DNA of 64,000 bases from Actinomycetota bacterium. Lineage in GTDB: Bacteria > Actinomycetota > Actinomycetes > Streptosporangiales > Streptosporangiaceae. The translations under genes and the position numbers were made by a program. This document shows positions 16,803 to 24,027 of the stretch, piece by piece. Position 1 is the stretch's first letter. Each line of letters begins with the position of its first letter. The DNA is taken from positions 1-64,000 of the forward strand of contig DAHVDE010000065.1 in the NCBI GenBank assembly GCA_027313705.1, given 5' to 3'. A model generated the notes under the pieces. The model was not told the origin of the DNA. It saw only the letters and a program-made list of their open reading frames with translations, and searched no databases.

Positions 16803-17543
16803 ATGCAGCCATGGCTGATCCGTTGGGAGATCTTCGCGGTATTCGCTGTGTCGCTCGGCGCAAGTGCGCTGAATGCGATCTTGTCGCTGGTCCAGTCGCT
16901 GCTCGCCAGGCAGTCGCTCTCCAGCCAGCAGGCCTTGCTTGTCGGTCCTGAGGCGACCAGCAACTGGCTGGACCTCGCACTCCAGCTCGCCACCATCGCC
17001 GAGGCGCTTGCCCCGGTCGTGCTCGTCATCTACCTGCTGGTCCGCAGCGAGGACCTCGCCAAGGTTGGCCTTGACGCCAGCCAGCCGGGCAAGGATGCCG
17101 CCCGCGGCGCCGCTCTCGCCGCGATAATCGGCGGCATCGGACTCGCCTATTACGTCGTTGCATTCAAGCTCGGCTCGAACTTGAATGTGGTGCCAGAGGA
17201 TCTGCCCGCCGTGTGGTGGCGGATACCCGTGCTCGTGCTTTACGCCGTTCAGAACGGTGTGCTCGAGGAGATCCTGGTCATCGGTTACCTGCTCACCAGG
17301 CTGGAGCAGCTTGAGGTCCCCGCATGGCTCGCGATCGTGGTCAGCGCCCTGCTGCGCGGGACTTATCACCTGTACCAGGGCTTCGGCCCGTTCTTCGGCA
17401 ACGCGGTGATGGGCCTAGCGTTCGGCGTGCTTTTCCTGCGCTGGCGCCGGGTGACGCCGTTCATCGTGGCTCATGCTCTCATCGACGCAGGCGCCTTCCT
17501 CGGCTACGCCGCGCTGCACGGCAAGGTCTCTTGGCTGCCTTAA
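16803..17543 (+). CDS. CPBP-family intramembrane metalloprotease homologue
   Basis: A 246-residue, multi-helix membrane protein of the CAAX-protease/bacteriocin-processing (CPBP, Abi) family. The three motifs are present: EEILVIGYLLTRL (glutamate pair, but without the Arg of the canonical EExxxR), SALLRGTYHLYQG (first His) and AHALIDAG (second His). The Arg replacement is seen in many actinobacterial members, to my knowledge. The frame extends upstream to 16647. I chose the ATG at 16803 because the hydrophobic N-terminus begins there. No strong ribosome site is visible, so the start is uncertain. Substrate unknown. Confidence 0.82.
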   Translation: MQPWLIRWEIFAVFAVSLGASALNAILSLVQSLLARQSLSSQQALLVGPEATSNWLDLALQLATIAEALAPVVLVIYLLVRSEDLAKVGLDASQPGKDAARGAALAAIIGGIGLAYYVVAFKLGSNLNVVPEDLPAVWWRIPVLVLYAVQNGVLEEILVIGYLLTRLEQLEVPAWLAIVVSALLRGTYHLYQGFGPFFGNAVMGLAFGVLFLRWRRVTPFIVAHALIDAGAFLGYAALHGKVSWLP

Positions 17544-17576
17544 CCCAGTGCGCAATCCTGCCCTTAGACTGCGCAG

Positions 17577-18125
17577 ATGGCTTTTCACCTTGGCAAGCTT
17601 GACTTCGAGCCCGCGACCAGGTTCCCTGGGTTGCTAGCCGCTCCTGTTGCCGCGGCAATCACGAGTCAGGCGTGGCCATTCGCGGAGCATGCCGTAGGCG
17701 TGAGCGAGATCGACCCGGAGCTAGCCGACACAGCGGCTTTCTGCGAGCGCTACGACGTCACTCTCGGTGAGTCAGCCAACTGCGTGGTCATCTCGGGAAA
17801 ACGCGACGGCGAGGCCAGGTTCGCCGCCTGCGTGGTGCTGGCCACCACGCGCGCCGACGTCAACAACGTCGCAAGACGAGCGCTCGATGTGCGAAAGGCT
17901 TCGTTCGCTCCGATGGAGGTGGCGGTTCAGGAAACAGGCATGGAGTACGGCGGGATTACGCCGATCGGACTGCCTGCCGACTGGCAGGTATTGATTGACG
18001 CCGCCGTTGCCGCCTGCGGACCTGTAGTAATAGGTAGCGGCGTGCGCCGGTCCAAGCTGGCCCTGGCCGGATCGACCCTGGCCGCCCTGCCTGGCGCGAC
18101 CGTCGTCCACGGTCTGGCCCGCTAG
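17577..18125 (+). CDS. YbaK/EbsC-family aminoacyl-tRNA deacylase
   Basis: A 182-residue protein of the YbaK/prolyl-tRNA-editing fold. Diagnostic parts are CVVISGKRDGEARFAACVVLATTRADVNNVARRAL (residues about 62-96), the conserved Lys in LDVRKASFAP, and the GGITPIGLP motif near residue 122, which shapes the pocket. Members hydrolyse mischarged aminoacyl-tRNAs such as Cys-tRNAPro or Ala-tRNAPro in trans. Which aminoacyl-tRNA this one edits is not readable. It follows the CPBP gene by 33 bases on the same strand. Confidence 0.85.
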   Translation: MAFHLGKLDFEPATRFPGLLAAPVAAAITSQAWPFAEHAVGVSEIDPELADTAAFCERYDVTLGESANCVVISGKRDGEARFAACVVLATTRADVNNVARRALDVRKASFAPMEVAVQETGMEYGGITPIGLPADWQVLIDAAVAACGPVVIGSGVRRSKLALAGSTLAALPGATVVHGLAR

Positions 18126-18261
18126 CACCACCCGCCGCCGCCCCCGCGCGGCCTGGTTCCGCGCGGCCCGGTCCCCACGTTGCGGGGTTGTGGGGGTCAG
18201 GGTGCCGACGTTGTGGCGGTGTGGGGGTGGGCTGGCGGGGGGAGAGAGAGTACCCCGAATG
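18126..18261. other. GC-extreme spacer with repeat shared with the dxr upstream region
   Basis: Almost pure G/C with runs of GGGGG. It holds CCCCACGTTGCGG at 18173-18185, the reverse complement of a 13-base core found twice at 28255-28350. No ORF with coding character is visible. Confidence 0.5.
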
Positions 18262-18295
18262 TTGTTAATACTGTTGAGTCTCCTAGTCTTCGTTC
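18262..18295 (+). promoter_or_regulatory. Promoter giving a leaderless amidase mRNA
   Basis: TTGTTA at 18262-18267 and TAGTCT at 18284-18289 are spaced by 16 bases. The expected start site, 7 bases after the -10 element, coincides with the A of the ATG at 18296. There is no Shine-Dalgarno sequence. The A+T-rich block stands out from the GC-extreme flank. Confidence 0.6.
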
Positions 18296-19798
18296 ATGTC
18301 GGTAAGGCAACCTCAAAGCGGGAGCATCGGCGCCTCTGGCCTGACGGCGGCCACTGCGACCGTGGCCGGCCTGACGGCCGCGATGGCCGCGGGCAAGCTG
18401 ACTTCTGCCGAGCTCACCCGTTTTTACCTGGACAGAATTGACCAGCTTAACGGTGGCCTGCGCGCGGTGATTTCGGTCAGCGACGACGCTGAGCAGCAGG
18501 CGGCCGCCGCTGACGCGGCACGGGCAGGCGGGGAAGGTCACGGGGTGCTTGCTGGCATGCCTGTGCTCGTCAAAGACAATATTTCGGTAGCAGGCTCGCC
18601 GGCGACAGCCGGGTCACCTGCACTGCTCGCGGCTGAGGCGACCGACGCTTTCCTGATCACTAAGCTGCGCGCGGCGGGCGCGGTGATCCTCGGCAAGGCA
18701 AATCTGTCCGAGTGGGCCAACTTCCGCTCGACGCACTCGACCAGCGGCTGGTCCACGCTTGGCGGCCAGGCAGTGAACCCGCACGGGTCCGGCCGCAACC
18801 CCTCTGGCTCGAGTTCAGGTTCTGCCGTCGCGGTCGCTGCGGGCCTCGCGCCGCTCGCGATCGGCACGGAGACTGACGGCTCGATCGTGAGCCCGTCGAA
18901 CAACTGCGGCCTGGTCGGGATCAAGCCGACGCTTGGCCTGGTCAGCAGGACCGGCATCGTGCCCATCTCCGCCGCGCAGGATACGGCTGGCCCGATGACC
19001 AGGTGCGTGGCCGACGCCGCCGCGCTGCTCGGGGTGATCGCCGGGCCCGACCCGGCCGATCCGCCTACGCAGGACACACCGCCGGTTACGGGCGAGCCTT
19101 GGCCGGCCGGATACACCCAGTTCCTCGACGCCGCCGCGCTGGCAGGCGCCAGGATCGGAGTCTGGCGTGACGGGTCGGCGCAGGCCGTGCCCGCCGCTGC
19201 GGCACTGCTCGAGGAGGCGGTGCGGATACTCGGTGCGCATGGCGCGATGATCATCGACGAGGTATCGCTGCCTGACGCCGACGCGATCGGCAAGGCCGAG
19301 TTCGCCGCGCTGGAGATGGAGTTCAAAGACGATATGAACGGCTACCTGTCCAGGCTCGGCGGGCAGCACCCCATGTCGCTGGCCGAGCTAATTAACTTCA
19401 ATATCCGCAATAAAGAACACATGCTTTCTCAGTTCGGACAGGAGATCTTCGTAGCGGCGGAGGCGACGGGCGGGCGGTCTGACCCAAGGTGGAAGCCTGC
19501 CCGTGACGAGGCAAGGACGCTGGCCAGGTCAGGTCTTGACGGCACGCTGAGCGAGCACGGACTCGATGCGATCGTGACCCTCACAGGGAATCCGGCCTGG
19601 CTCACCGACTACGTGCTAGGCGACCATTACGCCTTCGGCACCTCGTCACCGGCGGCGGTGAGCGGCTATCCGGCGATCACGGTGCCCGCCGGTGATGTCG
19701 AGGGCCTGCCGGTCGGCATCACGTTCATGGGCCAGGCGTGGAGCGAGCCGACGCTGATCGGGCTGGCGTTCGCTTTCGAACAGGTACGCTCCCTCTGA
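18296..19798 (+). CDS. Amidase signature family protein
   Basis: A 500-residue amidase of the GatA/AS family. The catalytic triad is visible: Lys in VLVKDNISVAG (about residue 93), the cis-Ser in GSSSGSAVAVAAG (about 174) and the nucleophile Ser in ETDGSIVSPSNNCGLVGIKPT (about 200). The protein lacks the tRNA-amidotransferase partners GatB/GatC nearby, so it is probably a stand-alone amide hydrolase. No signal peptide is obvious. It starts at the leaderless ATG at 18296, and its TGA is followed 33 bases later by mshC. Confidence 0.9.
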   Translation: MSVRQPQSGSIGASGLTAATATVAGLTAAMAAGKLTSAELTRFYLDRIDQLNGGLRAVISVSDDAEQQAAAADAARAGGEGHGVLAGMPVLVKDNISVAGSPATAGSPALLAAEATDAFLITKLRAAGAVILGKANLSEWANFRSTHSTSGWSTLGGQAVNPHGSGRNPSGSSSGSAVAVAAGLAPLAIGTETDGSIVSPSNNCGLVGIKPTLGLVSRTGIVPISAAQDTAGPMTRCVADAAALLGVIAGPDPADPPTQDTPPVTGEPWPAGYTQFLDAAALAGARIGVWRDGSAQAVPAAAALLEEAVRILGAHGAMIIDEVSLPDADAIGKAEFAALEMEFKDDMNGYLSRLGGQHPMSLAELINFNIRNKEHMLSQFGQEIFVAAEATGGRSDPRWKPARDEARTLARSGLDGTLSEHGLDAIVTLTGNPAWLTDYVLGDHYAFGTSSPAAVSGYPAITVPAGDVEGLPVGITFMGQAWSEPTLIGLAFAFEQVRSL

Positions 19799-19830
19799 TA
19801 GCACGCAAGCGGAGCGATAATCTTGCGGCC

Positions 19831-21084
19831 ATGGACTCCTGGCCTGCTCCGAACATCCCCGTGCTGCCAGGCCTGGGGCCCGATACGACGATCTGGGACA
19901 CCGCGAGCGCGTCCAAGGTCGTAGCGGCGCGCGGGCGGCTCGCCACGATCTATGCCTGCGGCATCACGCCGTACGACGCTACTCACATGGGTCACGCCGC
20001 CACGTACCTGGCCTGGGATCTGCTGGTCAGAAGCTGGCGGGATGCCGGCCACGAGGTCCGTTACGCTCAGAACGTCACCGACGTCGACGATCCGCTGCTT
20101 GAGCGGGCCGACAGGGATGGCGAGAACTGGCGCGAGCTCGCCGAGCGCGAGATCGCCAGGTACCGGTCGGACATGACGGCCCTGGCGGTAGTGCCGCCTG
20201 ACTACCTGATCGGAGCGGTTGAAGCGCTCGGGGTCATCGAGGACTTCAGCGGGCTGCTCAGTGACAGGGGCGCGCTTTACGCACTTGACTCAGACGTGTA
20301 CGCGGCAAAGGCGGCCGACCCCCGCTTCGGTTCAGTTTCCGGGTACGACGTGCCCGCCATGCTCGAGTTGTCCGCCGAGCGGGGCGGCGATCCAGGTCGC
20401 GCAGGCAAGAAGGACCCGCTTGACCCGCTGGTCTGGCGTGGCCAGCGGCCAGGCGAACCGCACTGGCCATCGCGGTTCGGCGCCGGGCGCCCCGGCTGGC
20501 ACGTCGAGTGCGCGGCCATCGCTACCCACTGGCTTGGCCGTGCCTTCGATGTCCAGGCCGGCGGTTCTGACCTTATCTTCCCGCACCACGAGATGAGTGC
20601 GTCGCACGCACGGGTGGCTTACGGCGAGCCAGGTTCTGACGAGCTGTTGTTCGCCGGCCGGTACGTCCATGCCGGGATGGTGAGATACCAGGGCGCGAAG
20701 ATGTCCAAGTCTCTCGGCAATCTGGTGTTCGTTTCCGCGCTTCGTGCGGCTGGGGCAGACCCGATGGCGATCAGGCTGGCGGTACTCGCCCACCATTACC
20801 GCTCGGACTGGGATTGGACAGATGAGGGACTGGCGGCGGCGACTGACCGGCTGGCCGGCTGGCGGGCTGCGGCCGCGATGGCCGGCACGGGACCGGGCGG
20901 CGCGGCCGATGGTGCGGAGGTACTCGCGGCGGTCAGGCAGCGCCTGGCCGATGACCTTGACGCGCCAGGGGCTCTCGCCGTGATCGATCAGTGGGCTGGC
21001 GGGGTGATCGCCGGCCGGGCGCAGGGAGCCGCTGCTGCGCTGGTCAAGGATACGGCCGACGCTTTGCTAGGTATCCGGCTCTAG
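19831..21084 (+). CDS. mshC: Cysteine:1D-myo-inosityl 2-amino-2-deoxy-alpha-D-glucopyranoside ligase
   Basis: A 417-residue class I aminoacyl-tRNA-synthetase-like enzyme. MshC joins cysteine to GlcN-Ins with ATP in mycothiol biosynthesis, the main low-molecular-weight thiol of actinobacteria. The start MDSWPAPNIPVLPG is typical of MshC rather than CysS. Visible are the zinc/adenylate region YACGITPYDATHMGHAATYL, the second zinc ligands in GWHVECAAIA and FPHHEMSASHA, and the KMSKS loop (AKMSKSLGN, about residue 292). It lacks the C-terminal anticodon-binding part of a full cysteinyl-tRNA synthetase. GATAAT at 19816-19821 lies just upstream of the ATG, so a nearly leaderless transcript is possible. 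Confidence 0.93.
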   Translation: MDSWPAPNIPVLPGLGPDTTIWDTASASKVVAARGRLATIYACGITPYDATHMGHAATYLAWDLLVRSWRDAGHEVRYAQNVTDVDDPLLERADRDGENWRELAEREIARYRSDMTALAVVPPDYLIGAVEALGVIEDFSGLLSDRGALYALDSDVYAAKAADPRFGSVSGYDVPAMLELSAERGGDPGRAGKKDPLDPLVWRGQRPGEPHWPSRFGAGRPGWHVECAAIATHWLGRAFDVQAGGSDLIFPHHEMSASHARVAYGEPGSDELLFAGRYVHAGMVRYQGAKMSKSLGNLVFVSALRAAGADPMAIRLAVLAHHYRSDWDWTDEGLAAATDRLAGWRAAAAMAGTGPGGAADGAEVLAAVRQRLADDLDAPGALAVIDQWAGGVIAGRAQGAAAALVKDTADALLGIRL

Positions 21085-21086
21085 GG

Positions 21087-21107
21087 CGCCAGTCAAGAGA
21101 CTTGGCG
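21087..21107 (+). terminator. Hairpin after mshC
   Basis: Arms CGCCAGTC (21087-21094) and GACTTGGCG (21099-21107) pair with one bulged base around a 4-base loop. It lies 3 bases past the stop. There is no T-tract, as is common for actinobacterial terminators. Confidence 0.5.
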
Positions 21108-21169
21108 TCACTGCACAGCCCCGCATCCTCCGTCCACAGCCGAAGAAGCCTGTCAAGCCTGTTCCGTCC

Positions 21170-21186
21170 GCCTGGGCCAGGCTTTT
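21170..21186 (+). terminator. Small hairpin with T-tract directly before the DUF4192 start
   Basis: GCCTG-GGC-CAGGC followed by TTTT ends 3 bases before the ATG at 21190. It may terminate mshC transcripts, or occlude initiation of the next gene. Confidence 0.4.
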
Positions 21187-21189
21187 CGC

Positions 21190-22431
21190 ATGAATGAACT
21201 TCAGCCCGACGAACCCCGTCCAGACGACAGCCAGGACAACCAGGCGCCACGATGGCGATCACGGCCACCGCGCGATGGCGCTCGCGCAGAAGGACCAGCC
21301 GGCCGCCGGCCGGGCCGGGCAGGGCCGCCTGGCCGGGCAGAAGATGGCGCCGACGGCGGAGTCCGCTGCCGGGTCAGGGTCGGCTCGGCCGATGGAGTAC
21401 TTGCCGTTGTGCCGCACCTGCTCGGCTTCCACCCGGCTAACAGCCTGGTCTTGCTCGGGATCAGCGGCCCGCACGGCCGGATCAGGCTGGCATTCCGCTA
21501 CGACCTCCCCGAACCGCCGGACGCTGGCCTCAGCGCCGACATCGCCGCACATGCCGGCGCCGTGCTTGACCGCGAGCACCTGACCGTCGCGATAGTGATC
21601 GGATACGGCGAAGGCCGGTCTGTGACCGGCGTGATCGACGAGGTACTGCCCGCGCTGCGATCGGCGGACATCATCGTGCATGACGTCTTGCGGGTGCATG
21701 ACGGGCGCTACTGGTCCTATCTCTGTTCTGACCCGCAGTGCTGCCCTCCTGAGGGCAGGACATACGACCCGGCCGGGCACCCTGCGGCTGCCGCACTCGA
21801 GGCCGCCGGCCTTGCCGCCCGCGCCAACCGCGCTGCCCTGGCCGGCACCCTGGCCAGGGCTACCGAAGCGATCGAGCCGATGGCGCAGGCCGTAGACCGG
21901 GCGAGGCGCCGAGCCGCGAAACTGATCGAGGAGTCGCTGCACGCCACAGAAGACGGCGACGTGCTGCAGTCGATCGCCGACGCGGGCAGGCGCTCGGTGC
22001 GCCTGGCCGTGACATCTAGCCGGCGCGGCAAGGAACTGACCGACCTCGACGAGATCGCCTGGATCGGCTTTGCCCTGACCGACCTGCGAGTAAGGGACGA
22101 CGCCTGGGCGAGGATGGACCCCCGGTTCAACGACGCACACCAGCGGCTGTGGGCGCATCTGGTTCGCATGCTGCCCGCCGAGTTCGTGCCCGCACCCGCC
22201 TCGCTGCTCGCGTTCACCGCGTGGCAGTCAGGTGACGGGGCGCTGGCCAGCATCGCGATCGAGCGGGCGCTGAGCGCTGATCCCGAGTACTCGATGGCGA
22301 AGCTGATAGCAGAAGCGCTTCAGGCCGGCCTGCCTCCGTCGGCCGCAAGGCTGCCGATGAGTCCCAAGCAGGTCGCCGCGACCTACGCCAAGCACAGGAA
22401 ACCCGCACCAAGCTCGCGCCGGGGCCGTTAG
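21190..22431 (+). CDS. DUF4192 domain protein
   Basis: A 413-residue cytosolic protein. After a polar, Arg/Pro-rich 55-residue head, the domain opens with the family hallmark VVPHLLGFHPANSLVLLGISG. It continues with a paired Cys element LCSDPQCCPPEGRTYD near residue 180 and a helical C-terminal half. DUF4192 is widespread in actinobacteria and of unknown function. The ATG at 21190 has no ribosome site and sits behind a hairpin, so the true start may be further in, before the conserved part at about residue 58. It ends 8 bases from the convergent racemase gene. Confidence 0.8.
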   Translation: MNELQPDEPRPDDSQDNQAPRWRSRPPRDGARAEGPAGRRPGRAGPPGRAEDGADGGVRCRVRVGSADGVLAVVPHLLGFHPANSLVLLGISGPHGRIRLAFRYDLPEPPDAGLSADIAAHAGAVLDREHLTVAIVIGYGEGRSVTGVIDEVLPALRSADIIVHDVLRVHDGRYWSYLCSDPQCCPPEGRTYDPAGHPAAAALEAAGLAARANRAALAGTLARATEAIEPMAQAVDRARRRAAKLIEESLHATEDGDVLQSIADAGRRSVRLAVTSSRRGKELTDLDEIAWIGFALTDLRVRDDAWARMDPRFNDAHQRLWAHLVRMLPAEFVPAPASLLAFTAWQSGDGALASIAIERALSADPEYSMAKLIAEALQAGLPPSAARLPMSPKQVAATYAKHRKPAPSSRRGR

Positions 22432-22439
22432 CGCCTGGC

Positions 22440-23348
22440 TCAGGAAGCTGGCTCCACGGCGATACCCCCGGCGATACCTTCGGCAAGGTCCCCGGCGATA
22501 CCTTCGGCGAGATCTTCGGCCTGGCCGCGACCGGATTCCACCTGGACCAGGTCAGGCCCAGCCGCCAGCTTGGACAGTTCCCTGCCCTGGCGATACTGGA
22601 GCGCGGTCTGAGGCAGGGGAGCGTAGCGGCCGCTCAGCAATACGGTCAGCGTGCCCGTGGCGATGTCCTCCGCCTCGAGCAGGTCGCGGCTCGCAACTCC
22701 CGTCTGGAACTCAAGGGTGCGGCGAAGCGCCTGGGCGGCGACGGCGCCTGCCGTGCCGAAGAGCACGGCCCCAGGCACGGCGGCCGCGATCAGGTCGGCG
22801 GCCAGTTCGTACTCGGTGCAGCCGAGCACGACCGCGCCGCATCCGGCCGGCGTCCGGCTGGCCGCGTCGGCGATGGCGGCGGCAATGGCATCACTGTCGC
22901 CCGCATCGACGGCCGTCGCGAGCCCCGGGCATGCTACCGGCGTCACGTCGGCGCCACCGCCGAACTCGGCGATCAGCCTGCGCTGGTAGTCACTCTTCGT
23001 GGTGGCGACGGTGGCCCAGATGGCAACCGAGCGCGCGGCCATGGCGGCTGGCTTGATCGCGGGAACCGTTCCCACGACAGGAATGCCTGGCTCGAACTCC
23101 GCCCTCAGCACGTCGAGTGCGTGCACGGACCCCGTATTGCAGGCCATGATGATCACGTCCGGCTGATAGACCGCGGCCGCGCGGGCCAGGGCAAGCGAAC
23201 GCTGTGCTATGTCCCTAGGCGTTCGAGTGCCCCAGGGCATGCCGTCAGGGTCCATCGCGATCACCAGGTCAGCGTCAGGGCGCAGCTTGTTCAACTCACT
23301 TGCGGTGGAAAGCAGCCCGAGCCCGGAGTTGATCAGCGTGAATCGCAT
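22440..23348 (-). CDS. Glutamate/aspartate racemase-family protein
   Basis: A 302-residue member of the Asp/Glu racemase superfamily closest to MurI. The two catalytic cysteines are visible in MACNTGSVHALDVLR (about residue 73) and LGCTEYELAADL (about 185), and the N-terminal NSGLGLLSTA corresponds to the D/N-SG loop. MurI makes D-glutamate for peptidoglycan, but whether this is the cell's main MurI cannot be told. The frame extends 45 codons upstream, but the ATG at 23348 begins the conserved MRFTLINSG. The C-terminal tail contains a tandem duplication giving DLAEGIAG twice. TATGGT lies 7 bases before the ATG, so the gene could have its own leaderless promoter. Confidence 0.82.
   Translation of the reverse strand: MRFTLINSGLGLLSTASELNKLRPDADLVIAMDPDGMPWGTRTPRDIAQRSLALARAAAVYQPDVIIMACNTGSVHALDVLRAEFEPGIPVVGTVPAIKPAAMAARSVAIWATVATTKSDYQRRLIAEFGGGADVTPVACPGLATAVDAGDSDAIAAAIADAASRTPAGCGAVVLGCTEYELAADLIAAAVPGAVLFGTAGAVAAQALRRTLEFQTGVASRDLLEAEDIATGTLTVLLSGRYAPLPQTALQYRQGRELSKLAAGPDLVQVESGRGQAEDLAEGIAGDLAEGIAGGIAVEPAS
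22467..22514. repeat. 24-base tandem duplication in the racemase tail
   Basis: Two adjacent units at 22467-22490 and 22491-22514 share CCCGGCGATACCTTCGGC and differ only in the last six bases. They encode the repeated AEGIAGDL-type octapeptide at the C-terminus, outside the catalytic fold. Confidence 0.85.
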
Positions 23349-23392
23349 GCGCCAACCATAGGAGATAAGTCGAAGCGAGAGGTAAATGCTGC

Positions 23393-23749
23393 TCAGGTGA
23401 GAGCGGGGAGACCATCGATGCTGGCCGAGTTGTGCTTGACCCGGTACGCGGCAAGTTCTTCCCGCGACTTGCGTTCCGCCCACCTGGCCAGCACGTCACG
23501 CTCGCCTACCAGGTCCATCACCGGCACGGCGTACCCGCAGGAGTCAGCTATCCGGTCGGCCAGATCGAGGTAGGCGACCCTGCGCGGGTCGAGCACGGCC
23601 AGCGTGTCCGCGTAGCCCTTGGGCGATACGTTGACGTGCCCGCCGGATCCGGACTCGTCAAGGCAAGGTGCCGTCGCCACGAAGAAGATCGGCTGGCCAG
23701 TGATGAAGGTAATGAGTCGCTCGTCGAGTTCTGCGTAAGTCGCGGCCAT
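23393..23749 (-). CDS. Pyridoxamine 5'-phosphate oxidase-like protein with internal in-frame deletion
   Basis: A 118-residue protein. Residues 1-63 (MAATYAELDERLITFITGQP... PRRVAYLDL) match the N-terminal half of actinobacterial PPOX-family flavin proteins. Residues 64-118 (DRIADSCGYAVPVMDLVGERD ... SIDGLPALT) match the C-terminal end of the same family. The usual middle of roughly 70-80 residues (the TGSGAETIAHL...GPPRIVRLHGRGR-type core, which carries much of the flavin site) is absent, and the frame is kept. The start has GGGAGG upstream and is well supported. I judge it a decayed or minimal paralogue that may still be translated. Family identity is from memory of the pattern. Confidence 0.7.
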   Translation of the reverse strand: MAATYAELDERLITFITGQPIFFVATAPCLDESGSGGHVNVSPKGYADTLAVLDPRRVAYLDLADRIADSCGYAVPVMDLVGERDVLARWAERKSREELAAYRVKHNSASIDGLPALT

Positions 23750-23766
23750 GGTTTCCTCCCATGGCC
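23744..23766 (-). promoter_or_regulatory. Hairpin enclosing the start codon and ribosome site of the PPOX-like gene
   Basis: Arms GGCCATGG (23744-23751) and CCATGGCC (23759-23766) are perfect 8-base complements around a 7-base loop. The ATG at 23747-23749 is in one stem arm and the purine-rich ribosome site is in the loop. Confidence 0.6.
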
Positions 23767-24027
23767 ATTGTCAAGGTCTCGCTCAGGGCAGTGGGCGGCA
23801 GGCTCCTCCGGCTCGGGACAGGAAGCATGCGGTCTGGCATGCTGAGCGGTCACGCCGACGCTGGCCTGCGCAGGACCGGCGGCTGCCAGGAACCTCAGGT
23901 TTACCGGGCGGTAAGATAGGCGTCTTGTATCTTCCGCCAGGCCGATGCACGCTCTGACTATGGCGCCGGAACTTATCGGGTGCCGTTTGGACACGAGGCC
24001 GCTGAGGTCGCCCACGGGGAGGGCAAC
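23767..24027. other. Divergent spacer between PPOX-like gene and fatty acid methylation operon
   Basis: About 260 bases without a credible gene. TTTACCGGGCGGTAAGATAGG near 23900 contains a short dyad (TTACC/GGTAA) and a -10-like TAAGAT, a plausible plus-strand promoter with operator. No further structure is clear. Confidence 0.35.

Noticed and set aside
18296-19798. Amidase considered as GatA of the tRNA amidotransferase
   Set aside because: No gatB or gatC nearby, and the sequence around the active site fits general amidases as well.
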